Shown one piece after another: positions 1 to 10,100 of a stretch of DNA of 64,000 nt. Position 1 is the first letter of the stretch; every line of letters begins with the position of its first letter. The translations under genes were made by a program, and so were the position numbers. The notes under the pieces were generated by a model. It saw only the letters and a program-made list of their open reading frames with translations. It did not search any database and had not been told where the DNA came from. This DNA is from Caenorhabditis remanei (Eukaryota; Nematoda; Chromadorea; Rhabditida; Rhabditidae), in assembly GCF_010183535.1 (NCBI RefSeq), contig NC_071332.1, forward strand, positions 558,001-622,000, in the 5' to 3' direction.

Positions 1-130
1 AAACTCTAGCTTCTCTGCACCCTCTCCCTCTCTTCGGTCAGTGGCCGACTTTAAAAGCGCATATCTCAAAACCTAGAATAGTTATCAAAAGGTTGTCAAC
101 TACAAAAATAGAGATATATGTTTGAAAAAT
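1..130. repeat. foldback family A, partial copy at window edge
   Basis: Carries the right half of a dispersed foldback: a CTAGCTTCTCTGCACCCTC box followed by the 'GTTGTCAACTACAAAAATAGAG' type arm (arm seen near 93-116). The same two blocks recur near 8.4-8.7, 11.9-12.3, 23.5-23.7, 25.1-25.3 and 57.2-57.6 kb, where both arms are visible. The left half lies outside the window. Positions 131-688 hold AT-rich sequence and the upstream region of the next gene; I see no other feature there. Confidence 0.6.
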
Positions 131-688
131 TCAAAACATTCAAAATCAACAAAAACCGATTAAATATAACATCCTGACGGTATCTCAAAATTCTAACTTC
201 TATACGAACAAGCTGAACTTCACGTTTTCTACTTTTTCCTAGAACTTCCGTAACTTTAGAAACAAACTGGTTTCATATTTTGTGACTTTTTTCCATAAGC
301 CTCTCCTATTCACTAAAAGTTTTACCATCGCCCCCTCTCAGGATTATCTTCATTCCATTTTGACCACTCTCTCCTTTACATGACCTCCTGTTATGTACAC
401 TTGTTTTTCATTTTTTCAAACATTTAAATTTCCGGTTTTACAATGTGCCAGGTCCTTCAATTTTCAGATTACATCTATTGATACTTGTAAATTTGCCATT
501 GAGAAATTCTCTTCCTGTCTTTCCTTCCTCCACCCACTAACTGTCTCACTTTCTCAATTCCTTCCCCTAGTAACCAGTTTTGCCGTAAATCCTTTTCCCA
601 TTTACTTCAATATTCGTCTCGATTTCATTTTTGTTTTTAGTTACCAAGACTCCGCCCTTCTCTTATTTCAAGTATCTTACTTCAGAAA

Positions 689-2478
689 ATGGCACCCAAC
701 GCTCCCAGTCCAATGGAAATTGAATCCATGAATGATGCTGCTATCGAACAAGTCCGTCAACAGGTCAGTGACATAATTGACCCGCGTTACGACACCAAAT
801 GGAATATGATTCGTTGGCTGCAATCCGTCGACTACAATATTCCAAAAACCGTCCATCTACTCAAGAAACATCTGAAATGGAGAAAAGATCGGAGACTCGA
901 TGAACCGGAGAGTCAATCTTTGCTTCAGTTCAGTGATGCACGCAGAAAACACGCACCGATTGATATTATTGGACCGCAGAGAGTTGAGGGAGGCGATCGA
1001 CTTGTTGTTGTGGATCGAGCGGGACGGATTGATGTGGCTGGATTGATGAAAGCGGTGCAGCCAACCGAATACCTTCATGAGATGTTTCGGACTTTTGAGG
1101 AGATTCAGAGAAGACTAATGAAGGTTTGTACATATGCGAGTGTATTGAACGGTGTTAGGGCGTTAGGTCGCGGAAAAGCGCTCCGTCGCACAACGGCTGA
1201 GTGCCAAGGATCTTTACGTTTATTTGTAGAATCTTTCAAGATAAATCGATCAAAATAATTTCAACTACAAAAAACAAGTCCATAAGTTGTTCTATGTACT
1301 CCCAAAAATTTGGCACATTCTAATCATCCCAGCCTTCCAAATACAAGAATTTCCAGATGGAAGCAGAAACCGGCGTTCAATGCTACATGCACTACATCTT
1401 CGATCTGGAAGGTCTTCACTTTGACCCAACTTTGTTGGGAGTTGTGAACGGTAATCAAATAAATCTAGTCTTGTAATGCAATTTACTTGTAGGCCCCTTC
1501 CGTGTCTCTTGGCAATTGGTCGGTCAGCATTATAGGGAATTCATCGACAAATTCATTGTTATCAACTCACCAAGTTACATCAATGTGTTGTGGTTAGTCT
1601 AAAAAAAGTAAAACAACTTAAAAAATAAACAATTTCAGGTCCGCCTTGTCGCCCTTCATTCCAGAACAATCGAAACAGCGTATCGTATTTGCCGGGTCGA
1701 ATTGGAAAGAGGAACTTTTGGATATTGTTGATAAAGAGTGTCTGCCAGAGAGATATGGAGGCACTATTCCAGATGATAAATGTCTACAAGCAGTTGGTCC
1801 AATTCCAAAGGCAATGTATTGGAAGTTGCCAGCGAGTTATCCAACAATGGAGCAGTTGCACAAGATTTCGGTTTCAGCTTGTAAGTTTCATTTTGGCTTG
1901 ACTCCTTCGGCCGCATCAGTAAAGCGTGATTGTATCAGATGCGCTCCTTTGATGAGGTCCTGCAAATTCCGGGAAAAATGGGCGGAGTCTGTTTTGCAAA
2001 GCAAACTCCGCTTATTTTCCTCGGAAAATTTCTTCCACGGAATTTGCAGGGTCTCCCTTCGATAAGCCTATTCGACCTCCTGACACTGTTCGCCAAACCC
2101 CTCTATTTTTTTACAGCGAAACACCGAATGCTTGTCTACAAAGTTGATAAACCGGACACCGAACTACTCATGTACTCACACAACGAGAATGACATCACTA
2201 TCACATTATACTACTCGAAAGACCGAAACTCATCTGAAAATGATCTGGAACTCGCCGTGGCACCCATTCCAAAATGTGGGCTTCCTGCGATGGACTTGTT
2301 CGATTACAACTGTGAATTTCCTGGTTATTACTTTGTGAAGTTAGCGAATGAGTCGTCGTGGTTGTTGCCGTCGGCTTATCGAATGATTGTGATTGAGAAG
2401 GAGAGTGGGAAGGAGTTGGAACCAATGAATTTGAATGAGAAATGGATTAAGAAGGGGCAAAAGTCAAAGAAGAAGTAA
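689..2478 (+). CDS. CRAL-TRIO and GOLD domain protein (Sec14-like lipid transfer)
   Basis: Predicted cytosolic/peripheral membrane protein that binds a hydrophobic ligand or phosphoinositide in a CRAL-TRIO pocket. Five exons (689-1123, 1357-1450, 1493-1592, 1639-1880, 2117-2478) join in frame to 410 residues. A CRAL-TRIO-N helical region lies at about 15-75 (MIRWLQSVDYNIPKTV). The lipid-binding lobe at about 90-250 contains VINSPSYINVLW and LPERYGGTIP, typical of Sec14 proteins. A GOLD beta-sandwich at about 285-390 (MLVYKVDKPDTELLMYS) is followed by a Lys-rich tail, the architecture of SEC14L/CTG proteins. The ATG was chosen because a ttcag acceptor lies 3 nt upstream, which suggests trans-splicing. 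The last intron (1881-2116) holds a short hairpin repeat. From memory, C. elegans F28H7.8 is a protein of this class close to ocr-1; orthology is inferred, not tested. Confidence 0.9.
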
Positions 2479-2613
2479 AGAAGTGTTGAATATTTTAATT
2501 TTTGGCTTTGTGTGTAAATATTTGTGTGTATTTTTGAAAAAAACTTCGTTTTGCAAGATAAAGAAACATGTAATTAGTATGCATTAATCAATTGATAATC
2601 AATATCACAAATA

Positions 2614-2826
2614 TCACAAAAAGATCTCGTGTTCACTATTATTCCATGAAGAACTCCTCTGTTGCTTCTTTTTTGACTTCTCCATTGCCTGTTTTGTCAG
2701 GTTCTTTTGAAATTGATCGAAATACACTTTCGATTCGACGTTCTTATCCGAATAGCTCATTTCTTCACCAAATGTTGTGCGAAGGTCGAGATGATCAAAG
2801 TTTGATGGAGGGGAGATCAGGTGCCA
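2614..2826 (-). CDS. terminal exon of an unidentified gene (partial)
   Basis: Not recognised. A clean ttttccag acceptor at 2827 is followed by 70 codons open to a TGA at 2614-2616. The encoded tail is hydrophilic: it begins [18 protein letters not shown], continues with [16 protein letters not shown], then a KSKKKQQ basic run, and ends NNSEHEIFL. Composition and codon use look coding. The gene converges on the CRAL-TRIO gene, with only 135 bp between the stop codons. Upstream exons on this strand are not evident: 2827-4700 is occupied by older repeat sequence, a mariner insertion and AT-rich DNA. It may be the tail of a gene whose other exons I failed to see, or a stranded remnant. The plus-strand reading of the same bases (2592-2870) has no splice support. 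Confidence 0.45.
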   Translation of the reverse strand, partial: WHLISPPSNFDHLDLRTTFGEEMSYSDKNVESKVYFDQFQKNLTKQAMEKSKKKQQRSSSWNNSEHEIFL

Positions 2827-3000
2827 CTGGAAAATATAGACATGTTATTTGGACAGAAAATAATGTTTGAACTTTTTTCACTATATTTATATTTGTAAAA
2901 ATCACAGCACGGGGCTAAGCTCGGAAAGTTGCAAAACGGTAGGCACGGGGCCAAAAAAGACTTGGCTGATTGGCCAGGATCTTTACGTTTATTTGTAGTA

Positions 3001-3929
3001 TACAGGGTGGCTAATAAGTATACAACGCCACTAATTCTTGGATATTCGGCGGGAAAACGCTTGAATCAACAAAAAAGCGTTATTAATAGTTGGAATGTTC
3101 AAAATAGATTTAGTATACAAAAATAATTCGAAGTTGGATACTTTGCCTTTGATACAGGCCATCAGACGTAAGACGCCAAAATCGCCTGTGCGCCGCAGGT
3201 AGTCGACGTTGACTTCATCTCATATCTTCTGAAGGGCGGTCCTGAGAGCAACGGCCGTGTTGTAGGAGATTTCTGATAACTCGCTCTCCAAATATCACCA
3301 TACGACAAAATCGATCGGATTGAGATCCGCCGACGAGGAAGGCCTAAAGTCGTTGTTCCAGCAGCCAGGAAAATGAGAGAGATGATGAATTTTGTTGATT
3401 TGGAACTGTGGGAGGTAGCCCAATCTTGTTGAAAAATGAAAAAGCGTCCAGTAGATTTTTGAGCTGTACAGAGGAACAAAACATCCTTCAAAACCAAGTT
3501 TTGGAAGACCCCGAGTTGATTTTCGCATTTTTTAAAATGAAAACTAACGAAGTTCTACCGTAAGATGTCACCGCGGCCCACGCCATCACAGTTTTAGAAA
3601 AAAGGTGGTCATGGGCCTGGTGACGTCAAGGGGACCTACTATCACCTTTTGATAACAAAAGTTTCTGCTTTTGACAGTTGGAAAAAGGTTCAATAATAAA
3701 ATGTTTATCATAAGTCCAGATCACGCCCGATACGCGGCGCACAGGCGATTTTTGCGTCTTACGTCTGATGGCCTGTATCAAAGGCAAAGTATCCAACTTC
3801 GAATTCTTTTTGTATACTAAATCTATTTTGAACATTCCAACTATTAATAACGCTTTTTTGTTGATTCAAGCGTTTTCCCGCCGAATATCAAAGAATTAGT
3901 GGCGTTGTATACTTATTAGCCACCCTGTA
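3001..3929. mobile_element. Tc1/mariner-type element with ~200-bp terminal inverted repeats
   Basis: Both ends read TACAGGGTGGCTAATAAGTA inward, and the inverted similarity continues for about 200 bp (3001-3200 against 3720-3929), with a small central indel. It begins and ends with TA, as expected for TA target duplication. Length is 929 bp. The two arms remain highly similar while the interior coding region is broken. Flanking sequence at about 2905-2999 and 3930-3985 looks like an older dispersed repeat that this element split. Confidence 0.85.
3162..3528 (-). pseudogene. decayed Tc1/mariner transposase fragment
   Basis: The minus strand inside the element shows hallmark transposase blocks: QQDWATSH (around the second catalytic Asp) and SADLNPIDFVVW (around the third). 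They lie in different frames separated by indels, and the amino-terminal half with the DNA-binding domain and first Asp is absent. The remnant runs into the right arm region, so only the C-terminal catalytic part survives. The family known for these motifs is the Tc1/mariner DDE/D superfamily. The copy cannot be autonomous. Confidence 0.75.
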
Positions 3930-4489
3930 ATTCAATATAAACTACAACAACCACGCAAGGGAAAAATCCAATCTGTACGTTGCGGACCTCGCATTGCTGT
4001 GAACATTTTTTCAGACTATTTTCAATACTTTTTCTCAATTATATTCCTCAAAAATCAGTCGCAATTATTTAATTTTTCCTGCGGATGTTCTGATCAATTC
4101 CCCTTACCAAAACCGTCAAACCTAGGTTTAATAACTATGGTATAGTGTTTATCCTCCTAGTTCTAAATTGGGCGGTTTCGGTTCGCGAACAGTTTTTTGG
4201 GCAGTATTAAGTTTCCCTTCCCCCGTCATTCTGCTCCCTGACCAAAAACAATACAAACTCTTAATCCATCCAGTAACCTCTAATGACGTAATCTGTCTAC
4301 TGATTGGCATCTTTCCAAATACATATATTTTCCCGGAAGTACTCCTTCCTCGAGTCTTCAATTCCAAAAAATATAGAGTATAATCTCTCTTGCGTAAGTG
4401 GAGCTAATTTTCTTTTGAACTAGGCCAATTCAAGTACAACATGTGTGTGCACTTCCGTTTTTTGACATGTCTCTAGTTTGTACTAGGCC

Positions 4490-4690
4490 AAAGCTTATTA
4501 GGAAAGGCTATGGAGTCAGTGTGGTGTTCGAGAAAAACAAGGTGAAAGTTTGGATCGCTGGCAAGTATTACCCTCAAGACATGTGAAAAATTACAAAATT
4601 TGACCTCGTTTTTCTCGAATACCAGACCTCGAGGCCAATAACTGAATATATATTTGAAATCAGCGCGATTTCCCAGAATTCCACGGTCCC
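4490..4690. repeat. foldback family D copy
   Basis: Contains the blocks 'GGTATTCGAGAAAAACGAGG' (reverse) and 'ACTGAATATATATTTGAAAT' facing a diverged inverted copy 'GTTCGAGAAAAACAAGGTG'. The same pair is found in chemoreceptor introns at 56.4-56.9 and 59.3-59.7 kb. It sits just beyond the 3' end of the Sre gene. The rest of 3930-4489 is AT-rich; I see nothing supportable in it. Confidence 0.55.
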
Positions 4691-4703
4691 TCTGTGACCT
4701 TCC

Positions 4704-6786
4704 TTAGTAAAGCGTTACAGCTACACAACTCACCAGCCGTATCGTTTCTCGTGTCCATTCAGGTGTGTAGATTATCACTACTATCGGTGTTACAGCGGCA
4801 TATCTAAAACTCAACTTTTGTTTTCTGAAAAAACTTCGAAAAAAGCTCACATGGTGCACAAAATATTGAAGGACACATTGGCCATTATAATCAATTTCTC
4901 ATTCCTTGAAACATATTCCAGAATGAGAATTGAGACACAAGCCACGTTAAAGAACAGGATTGACCCCTGGATTCGAGAGAGCCATTGGCATGTTTTGATG
5001 TTTTCGGACACTTGAAACCGCTCGCTGAGAGAGTAGAGACCGTGATGTTCCAGAGTTGAGTAAGAGCTGAAAACAGATATTTGTGAACGGGAATCATGTG
5101 TGAATAGTGCATACTTATGAAGACGGATGTTACATCTTGTCACAATAATTAGAAGGAGGGATCCGCCGATGTTTAGGACGATGAGGAGGATGCAGTGGGC
5201 GTAAATTGGGAACCAGTCTGGAATGAGTTGAATAAGCTGAAAGATAAAAAAATGAGGGTTCTGAATCTGTGTTCAGAGTTTTTCTTGGATTAGAATGAGT
5301 CAAGATAAAGATATAAGGTTTTGAAAATATCACTCGACGCATTTTGACACCTCACGAAGTTCAAGCACAGATTCAGAATCCCCAGTCATAATAATTTTAA
5401 AAAAAAACTCACTCCTAATATAAGCCACCGCAGAAAGGACACAAACTGGCATCATGATGGATATCAGAATCAGCGGAATCCAAAAGTTACGGTCAGTTTC
5501 ATAGGTGCCGGATAAGCAAGTGGCAAAGCATCTGGAAGAAAGCTATTTTTATAAGAAGAGATTTTCCAATTCGCTGAGTATCGGCTTCCAGTTGTCAACA
5601 ATGATACGCAGCTGACAAACATAAAAATCTTGTCCGAGAGAACTACACGGCCGCGTGGAAAAACTCTTCCACCTAGGCTCTTTTTGAGTCAGGAAACCCG
5701 GGAATTGTGGCGTTTAGAGCAATTTTTAGCATAATATACTCCAATGATTAAGATTTTTGCAGTAGAACACTTTTGCTTCTTTACCTCTCAAAAACTAAAA
5801 ACGGGAGCATATTGAACGCCACAAATAGGCATATCGTTCTTGTGTAGTTTGCAGTATACAGTAGACTGTGGAATGTTGATTCTGAAAAAATATTCGTCTT
5901 GTCGAGGCAGACTCATTTACTCACCGTCTATCGACTCAGAGCCATTGAATTGAAAATAGACAAGAAAAAGTCTTGATATCATTGAGAAGAAATATTGTCC
6001 GCCGTAGAGAAGAAGGAGGATATGTAGGTTACTGTGCATGGCACGGAAGCGGAGAAGGAGGTAGAAGGTGTAGAGGTACTCGATAAAACTGGAATATAAG
6101 GCATGGGTGGACGGATTGAAACCGATCGTTTTACAACCATCAGGTTTGTAACAAGGATGTACAGTACCATGCAAAGATATACTAATTTTGGCCATTTTCA
6201 GTTGAAAATGACCAATGGGTGTTGCAGAACGAAGATAGAGCTTTATTTTTGTAGTTGACAAGTTTATTGTGCGGACACTCCCTAGAGAGTTACGTATCGA
6301 CAGAGGCATTTCTCCCTCAAATCGTCGCATTTCACTGCAAAATAGAGTGATTTTTGAGCTATCCCTTCAAAATGACCATATATCTCTAGGGAGTCTCGGT
6401 ATGAAAAAGTTGTCAACTACAAAAATGAAGTTCTATCTTTGTTCTGTATGATCCATTAAAATCTACTTTATGGGACAATCAGTATTACCATTACGCCATC
6501 TCAAAGTTAGACGATTTCAACAGAAAAAGGTCAAATTGTATATCTTACTGCACGGTACTCTACGTATCAGAACCTACAAAAGTTTGAGCCGCCCGAATTA
6601 GAATTGGTAGTACAGAAAAAAAACCGTGAGTTCTGATATGTACTAGTTTTAAAGCACTTACTTTGTGAATAGCATGAACACTTCAAACGAATAAAAAAAC
6701 TGAATCGGTAGCCTCCAACCGATGTGATCCACCACTGACCCGTTGATAAATGTCAAAAATCGATAATTTGTGGAGGAGTCCATCAT
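4704..6786 (-). CDS. Sre-family serpentine chemoreceptor
   Basis: Predicted seven-helix chemosensory GPCR of the Caenorhabditis class-e family. Exons (transcription order) 6786-6662, 6088-5925, 5881-5785, 5531-5413, 5217-4851 and 4824-4704 join in frame to 330 residues, normal for the family. Sre features: an [10 protein letters not shown] amino end, an LVFER block after TM3-4, the signature [13 protein letters not shown] before TM6, and [18 protein letters not shown] near the C-terminus. The last exon is too short to stand out as an ORF and was found from its ttttttcag acceptor. Exon 5 starts at the inner acceptor (ATTCCAG at 5218), because the outer one breaks the frame. A gctttcag acceptor lies 2 nt before the first ATG, consistent with trans-splicing. 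The first intron carries a family-C MITE and the third a family-B repeat. Sre versus another Str-type family is my assignment from motifs. Confidence 0.8.
5622..5790. repeat. foldback family B, single arm
   Basis: Shares 'TTGTCCGAGAGAACTACACG', 'TGGAAAAACTCTTCCACC' and the following 'GGCGTTTAGAGCAATTTTTA' with copies at 7.67, 13.8-14.1 and 14.8-15.1 kb. Here it lies in the third Sre intron, and only one orientation is evident. Confidence 0.55.
6160..6561. mobile_element. MITE family C, copy 1 (in Sre intron 1)
   Basis: Palindromic element with TACAGTACC-type ends. Arms share 'TTTTGTAGTTGACAAGTTTA' against 'AAAAGTTGTCAACTACAAAA' and the block 'GGACACTCCCTAGAGAGTTA'. It is the most diverged of five copies in the window and lies inside intron 1 of the Sre gene. 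No coding capacity. Confidence 0.7.
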
Positions 6787-9700
6787 TTCTGAAAGCAGAC
6801 AAAAGAAAGATTCTAGACGAACACGAGGGCATTTAATTACAGAGTGAATCATATTTCTTGCTGCGATTCGAGAGAAAAAAAGAATTGCGGGTAACGTAAC
6901 AAATAACCGGAAACCACAAGAAAACGCGTTTTTTTTTGAAAAAGAAAAAAATCTGAACAGAAAGTTAGAGTCCGTAGAGATATACACATAATAGCCGGTG
7001 AAGACCGACTTTCGGCCAAAATAATGAGAGCAAAAGCACAGAGATACATTTCTCTCTTTTCTCAGATATTATATGCCTAGTGTACTTTGAGGTTTCCTCT
7101 AGACGTTTTATTCGAATTATATTATGCATGGGCAAGTTCATCGGGTCCGAGGGAGGAGCGAACTTTTGATATTTTTTTTGCGGACGTGTGAGAATATGGA
7201 ATGTTTCATAGAAATGCTATTGAAAAAGGTTTATTGAGAAGATGAGGACATGGAAAGTGAGCTCCAGTTGTAACGGAAAAGGAAAAAAAATTGAAAAATA
7301 GTGTGGGAGATGAAGAGACGCAGAGAAAACTTCAAATCAAGTTGTGGCCGAACTCATACTGTGTCGGAGTTCTTGGTCACCGTAATTTTTGACGTAATTT
7401 TAACGGATTTTCTGTTTTGGGCAATAAAAGTGACAGCCTAGAAATGCAAGATGGAAATTTAGGACATCACAGATCAATTTGCAAATTTCTCGAGTAAAAC
7501 AGCAGAAAATGATATAATTTTTTTGGTTCTCTAAACGTTTTTTTGTCAAGAAAATCGTAACTGGTGGCCTAAGAACGCAAATCGTAAAAGTTAGGCCAGG
7601 TTACGAATTCACGGATTTTTTTAAACGATGATTATTTGTTGGAAATATTAAGAAAACGAGGACTTGAGCAAAAATCTTGTCCGAGAAAATCTCTTCCACG
7701 AAAGCTCCTTATGAGTGAGGAGAATGGAAACTGTGGCGTTTAAAGCGATTTTTTAAGCATATGCGTCAAAAATAAAAGTTTTTTTTAATTTCCTAAAGTA
7801 GCAGATTTGCATTAAGAAATATGATTTCCGTCCCCCTTTATGGTCAGAACCGGAAGGAATAATGAAAAAGAAGGAAATAAAAAGTCACAGAATACTAAAG
7901 TAAAGAAAATGTGTATTCAGAACGTGTCTCTTTTCCTTCTCCTTGAAACTGAAAACATTAGAGATGAGCCGGCGTGTTTATGCTAGCCGCCTGCTGCTCC
8001 CATAAAAAGAATGTGTTGATGTCATGATGTTAAATGGAAAGAAAAGGAGAGAAGAGTCAATGGAGAACTCCAAAAAAAAATGAATTGAGGTGGTTACGAA
8101 AAGAGGGGGAATGACGAGGAAGTCTGAGTACATAGGTCGAGTATTGGGGAGATGACGGATGAAGAAAGTACAGGTGAAATTTGAGAAAAGTTTGAGAGGG
8201 TATTTCTTGAGGGGGCGCTGGAAAAAAAATATGAAAACAAAACAAGAAATGAATGATCAGCGATGAGAACTTATCTGATTAAAAAAACTTGAGCGTCGGA
8301 GGCCAGAATTTGAAATTGGGGAGTTACATATGTGAATCTTCGATGTTTTAATTGAAAACTGAAATTGTGTAGATCGAATTGAGCACTTCATTTTAGTAGT
8401 TGACAACTTTTTGATAACTCTTCACGCTTTTGAGATACAAGTCTCAAAGGGGTAGGCTACTGAAAATCATTCGACTTTGAACCTCCACAACTTGGTGAAA
8501 TGTGTTTAAACGTTTTTCAAGTTTTATGTCACCGTGTAGATCTAACCTGGATCTTTACTTTTCTAGTTGATACTTTTCTGATAGCTCTTCAACCTTTCGA
8601 GATACACGTCTCCAAAGATACGTAAATATTAAATCTAGCGGGGGAGGGAGCGCAGAGAAGTCAGACACTCTAGCTTCTCTGCACCCTCCTCCCGATTTTG
8701 TAGTTTCAGGACGGTAACATCGGAAGTACAGTACCGAGATATAATGTTTTTAGTTAAAAATGTGCAACTTTGAGACTGTGTCATAGTACATCTATTCAAC
8801 CATTCCGCTTTCTCACAGTTCACACGAAATTGACGAAAAAAAAACACATCGTTTAGGATTCTGTTCGAAAAATGCATACTTTGTAGAATCTCAATCACAA
8901 ATGCATTATCTTCTATTTTAAGATGTTGTTGGAACAGAAAAATGTCATTTTTCCCAGGATTTGTAACTATAGAACCTTGAGAACATCATTGAAATAACAT
9001 TCTTCCAGACAAACGAAGGAGGAACTACCAAAAAACACATTTGGGAAATTCTGGAATGGTGGGAGATATGGTTGGGTAGACATTTCGGCAAAACGGTAAA
9101 AACTTAACCATAGGAAACGCTTGACGGGTCTCAACTGAATTCACAGAAGGATTTTGTTTTAGATTCGAAATCTACGGCCTCGAAAGTATCAGGGCGTTTG
9201 AAAGTGGACACTGTGAGGACATCCCTTGTAAGAAATATGTCACCTTTTTCTGATAAACAAAGACCTGAATTTTTCAAAAATCGGATAGGGAGCTCAGCAA
9301 GCCTCTGGCTGAACTACCAATGAGCAAAACCAATTTTAAGAAACACATTATCCGTGAAACAAGTTGAACATGTAGACAATGGCATTAGGGTCCAGTCGAA
9401 GACCAGGACAAAGTCATAGCTCTGAAATACCCCTATGTGCGCCAAGAGTCCCGGTTTTGCAGAACCATCGGATAAGCGGTGCAACCGGCAAAACAGTGTA
9501 CAAGTTCTCAACGGTCCATGTATTGATCGAAGGGTTTGAAACAATGAAAGAAAAAAAAGTTATCCGGGTCTCGCCAGCCATGACCGAGGTACTGTAGGTG
9601 AAATGTGCGCGCCGTTCAAATAATCAGCGGCGGAGGGAAAATCATGTAGAATTTACCGATCATGAATAAAATAAGGAAAAAAATGACCAACTACTCCAAT

Positions 9701-10100
9701 GTCTACAAAACCTCACAACTGCCCGTGTGACATTTCTCTTTGACCTGAAGACACCCTATTTGTTCTCCTTACTAACAACAATACCTTCCTTTCTATTATC
9801 CTCTCGATTTCATTATCTTCCAGATGTTTCTTCATTTTCTTCCATTTTTCCAATTCTCAAAGTGTGTTTACATCCTTAGACACTCTCTCTTCTGCCCTCT
9901 ATCCAATTTTGTAATAAAATGTATTCACTGGCTCTCGCGCGCTCTTTTGTATTCGAAAAGACAATTTGAATCCGCTGTGTATAGATACAAAATTTCGCCG
10001 GAGCCCGAGAGCCAGTCAAGGCACTCTCAGAGTCAGAAGAGCCGATTCTTTCTTCTTTTCAGCAGAATTATTTTCTTATTTTTTGTTTGATTTCCAGAGA
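6787..10100. other. intergenic region between Sre and TRPV genes
   Basis: No gene could be supported. It contains one family-B arm (about 7665-7770), a family-A foldback (about 8375-8720, including CTAGCTTCTCTGCACCCTC), and 9000-9600, which reads as low-grade open sequence on both strands without splice structure or recognisable motif. The last 300 bp before the TRPV start is pyrimidine-rich and probably holds the promoter and 5' leader of that gene; no TATA box or operator is obvious. Confidence 0.5.

Noticed and set aside
2592..2870. 92-codon plus-strand reading after the CRAL-TRIO gene
   Set aside because: The minus strand shows a better coding exon with an acceptor and stop; the plus reading has neither.
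9314..9597. Overlapping 70-76 codon readings on both strands
   Set aside because: No acceptor or donor pattern, no recognisable motif and low-quality codon use; left as unassigned intergenic DNA.
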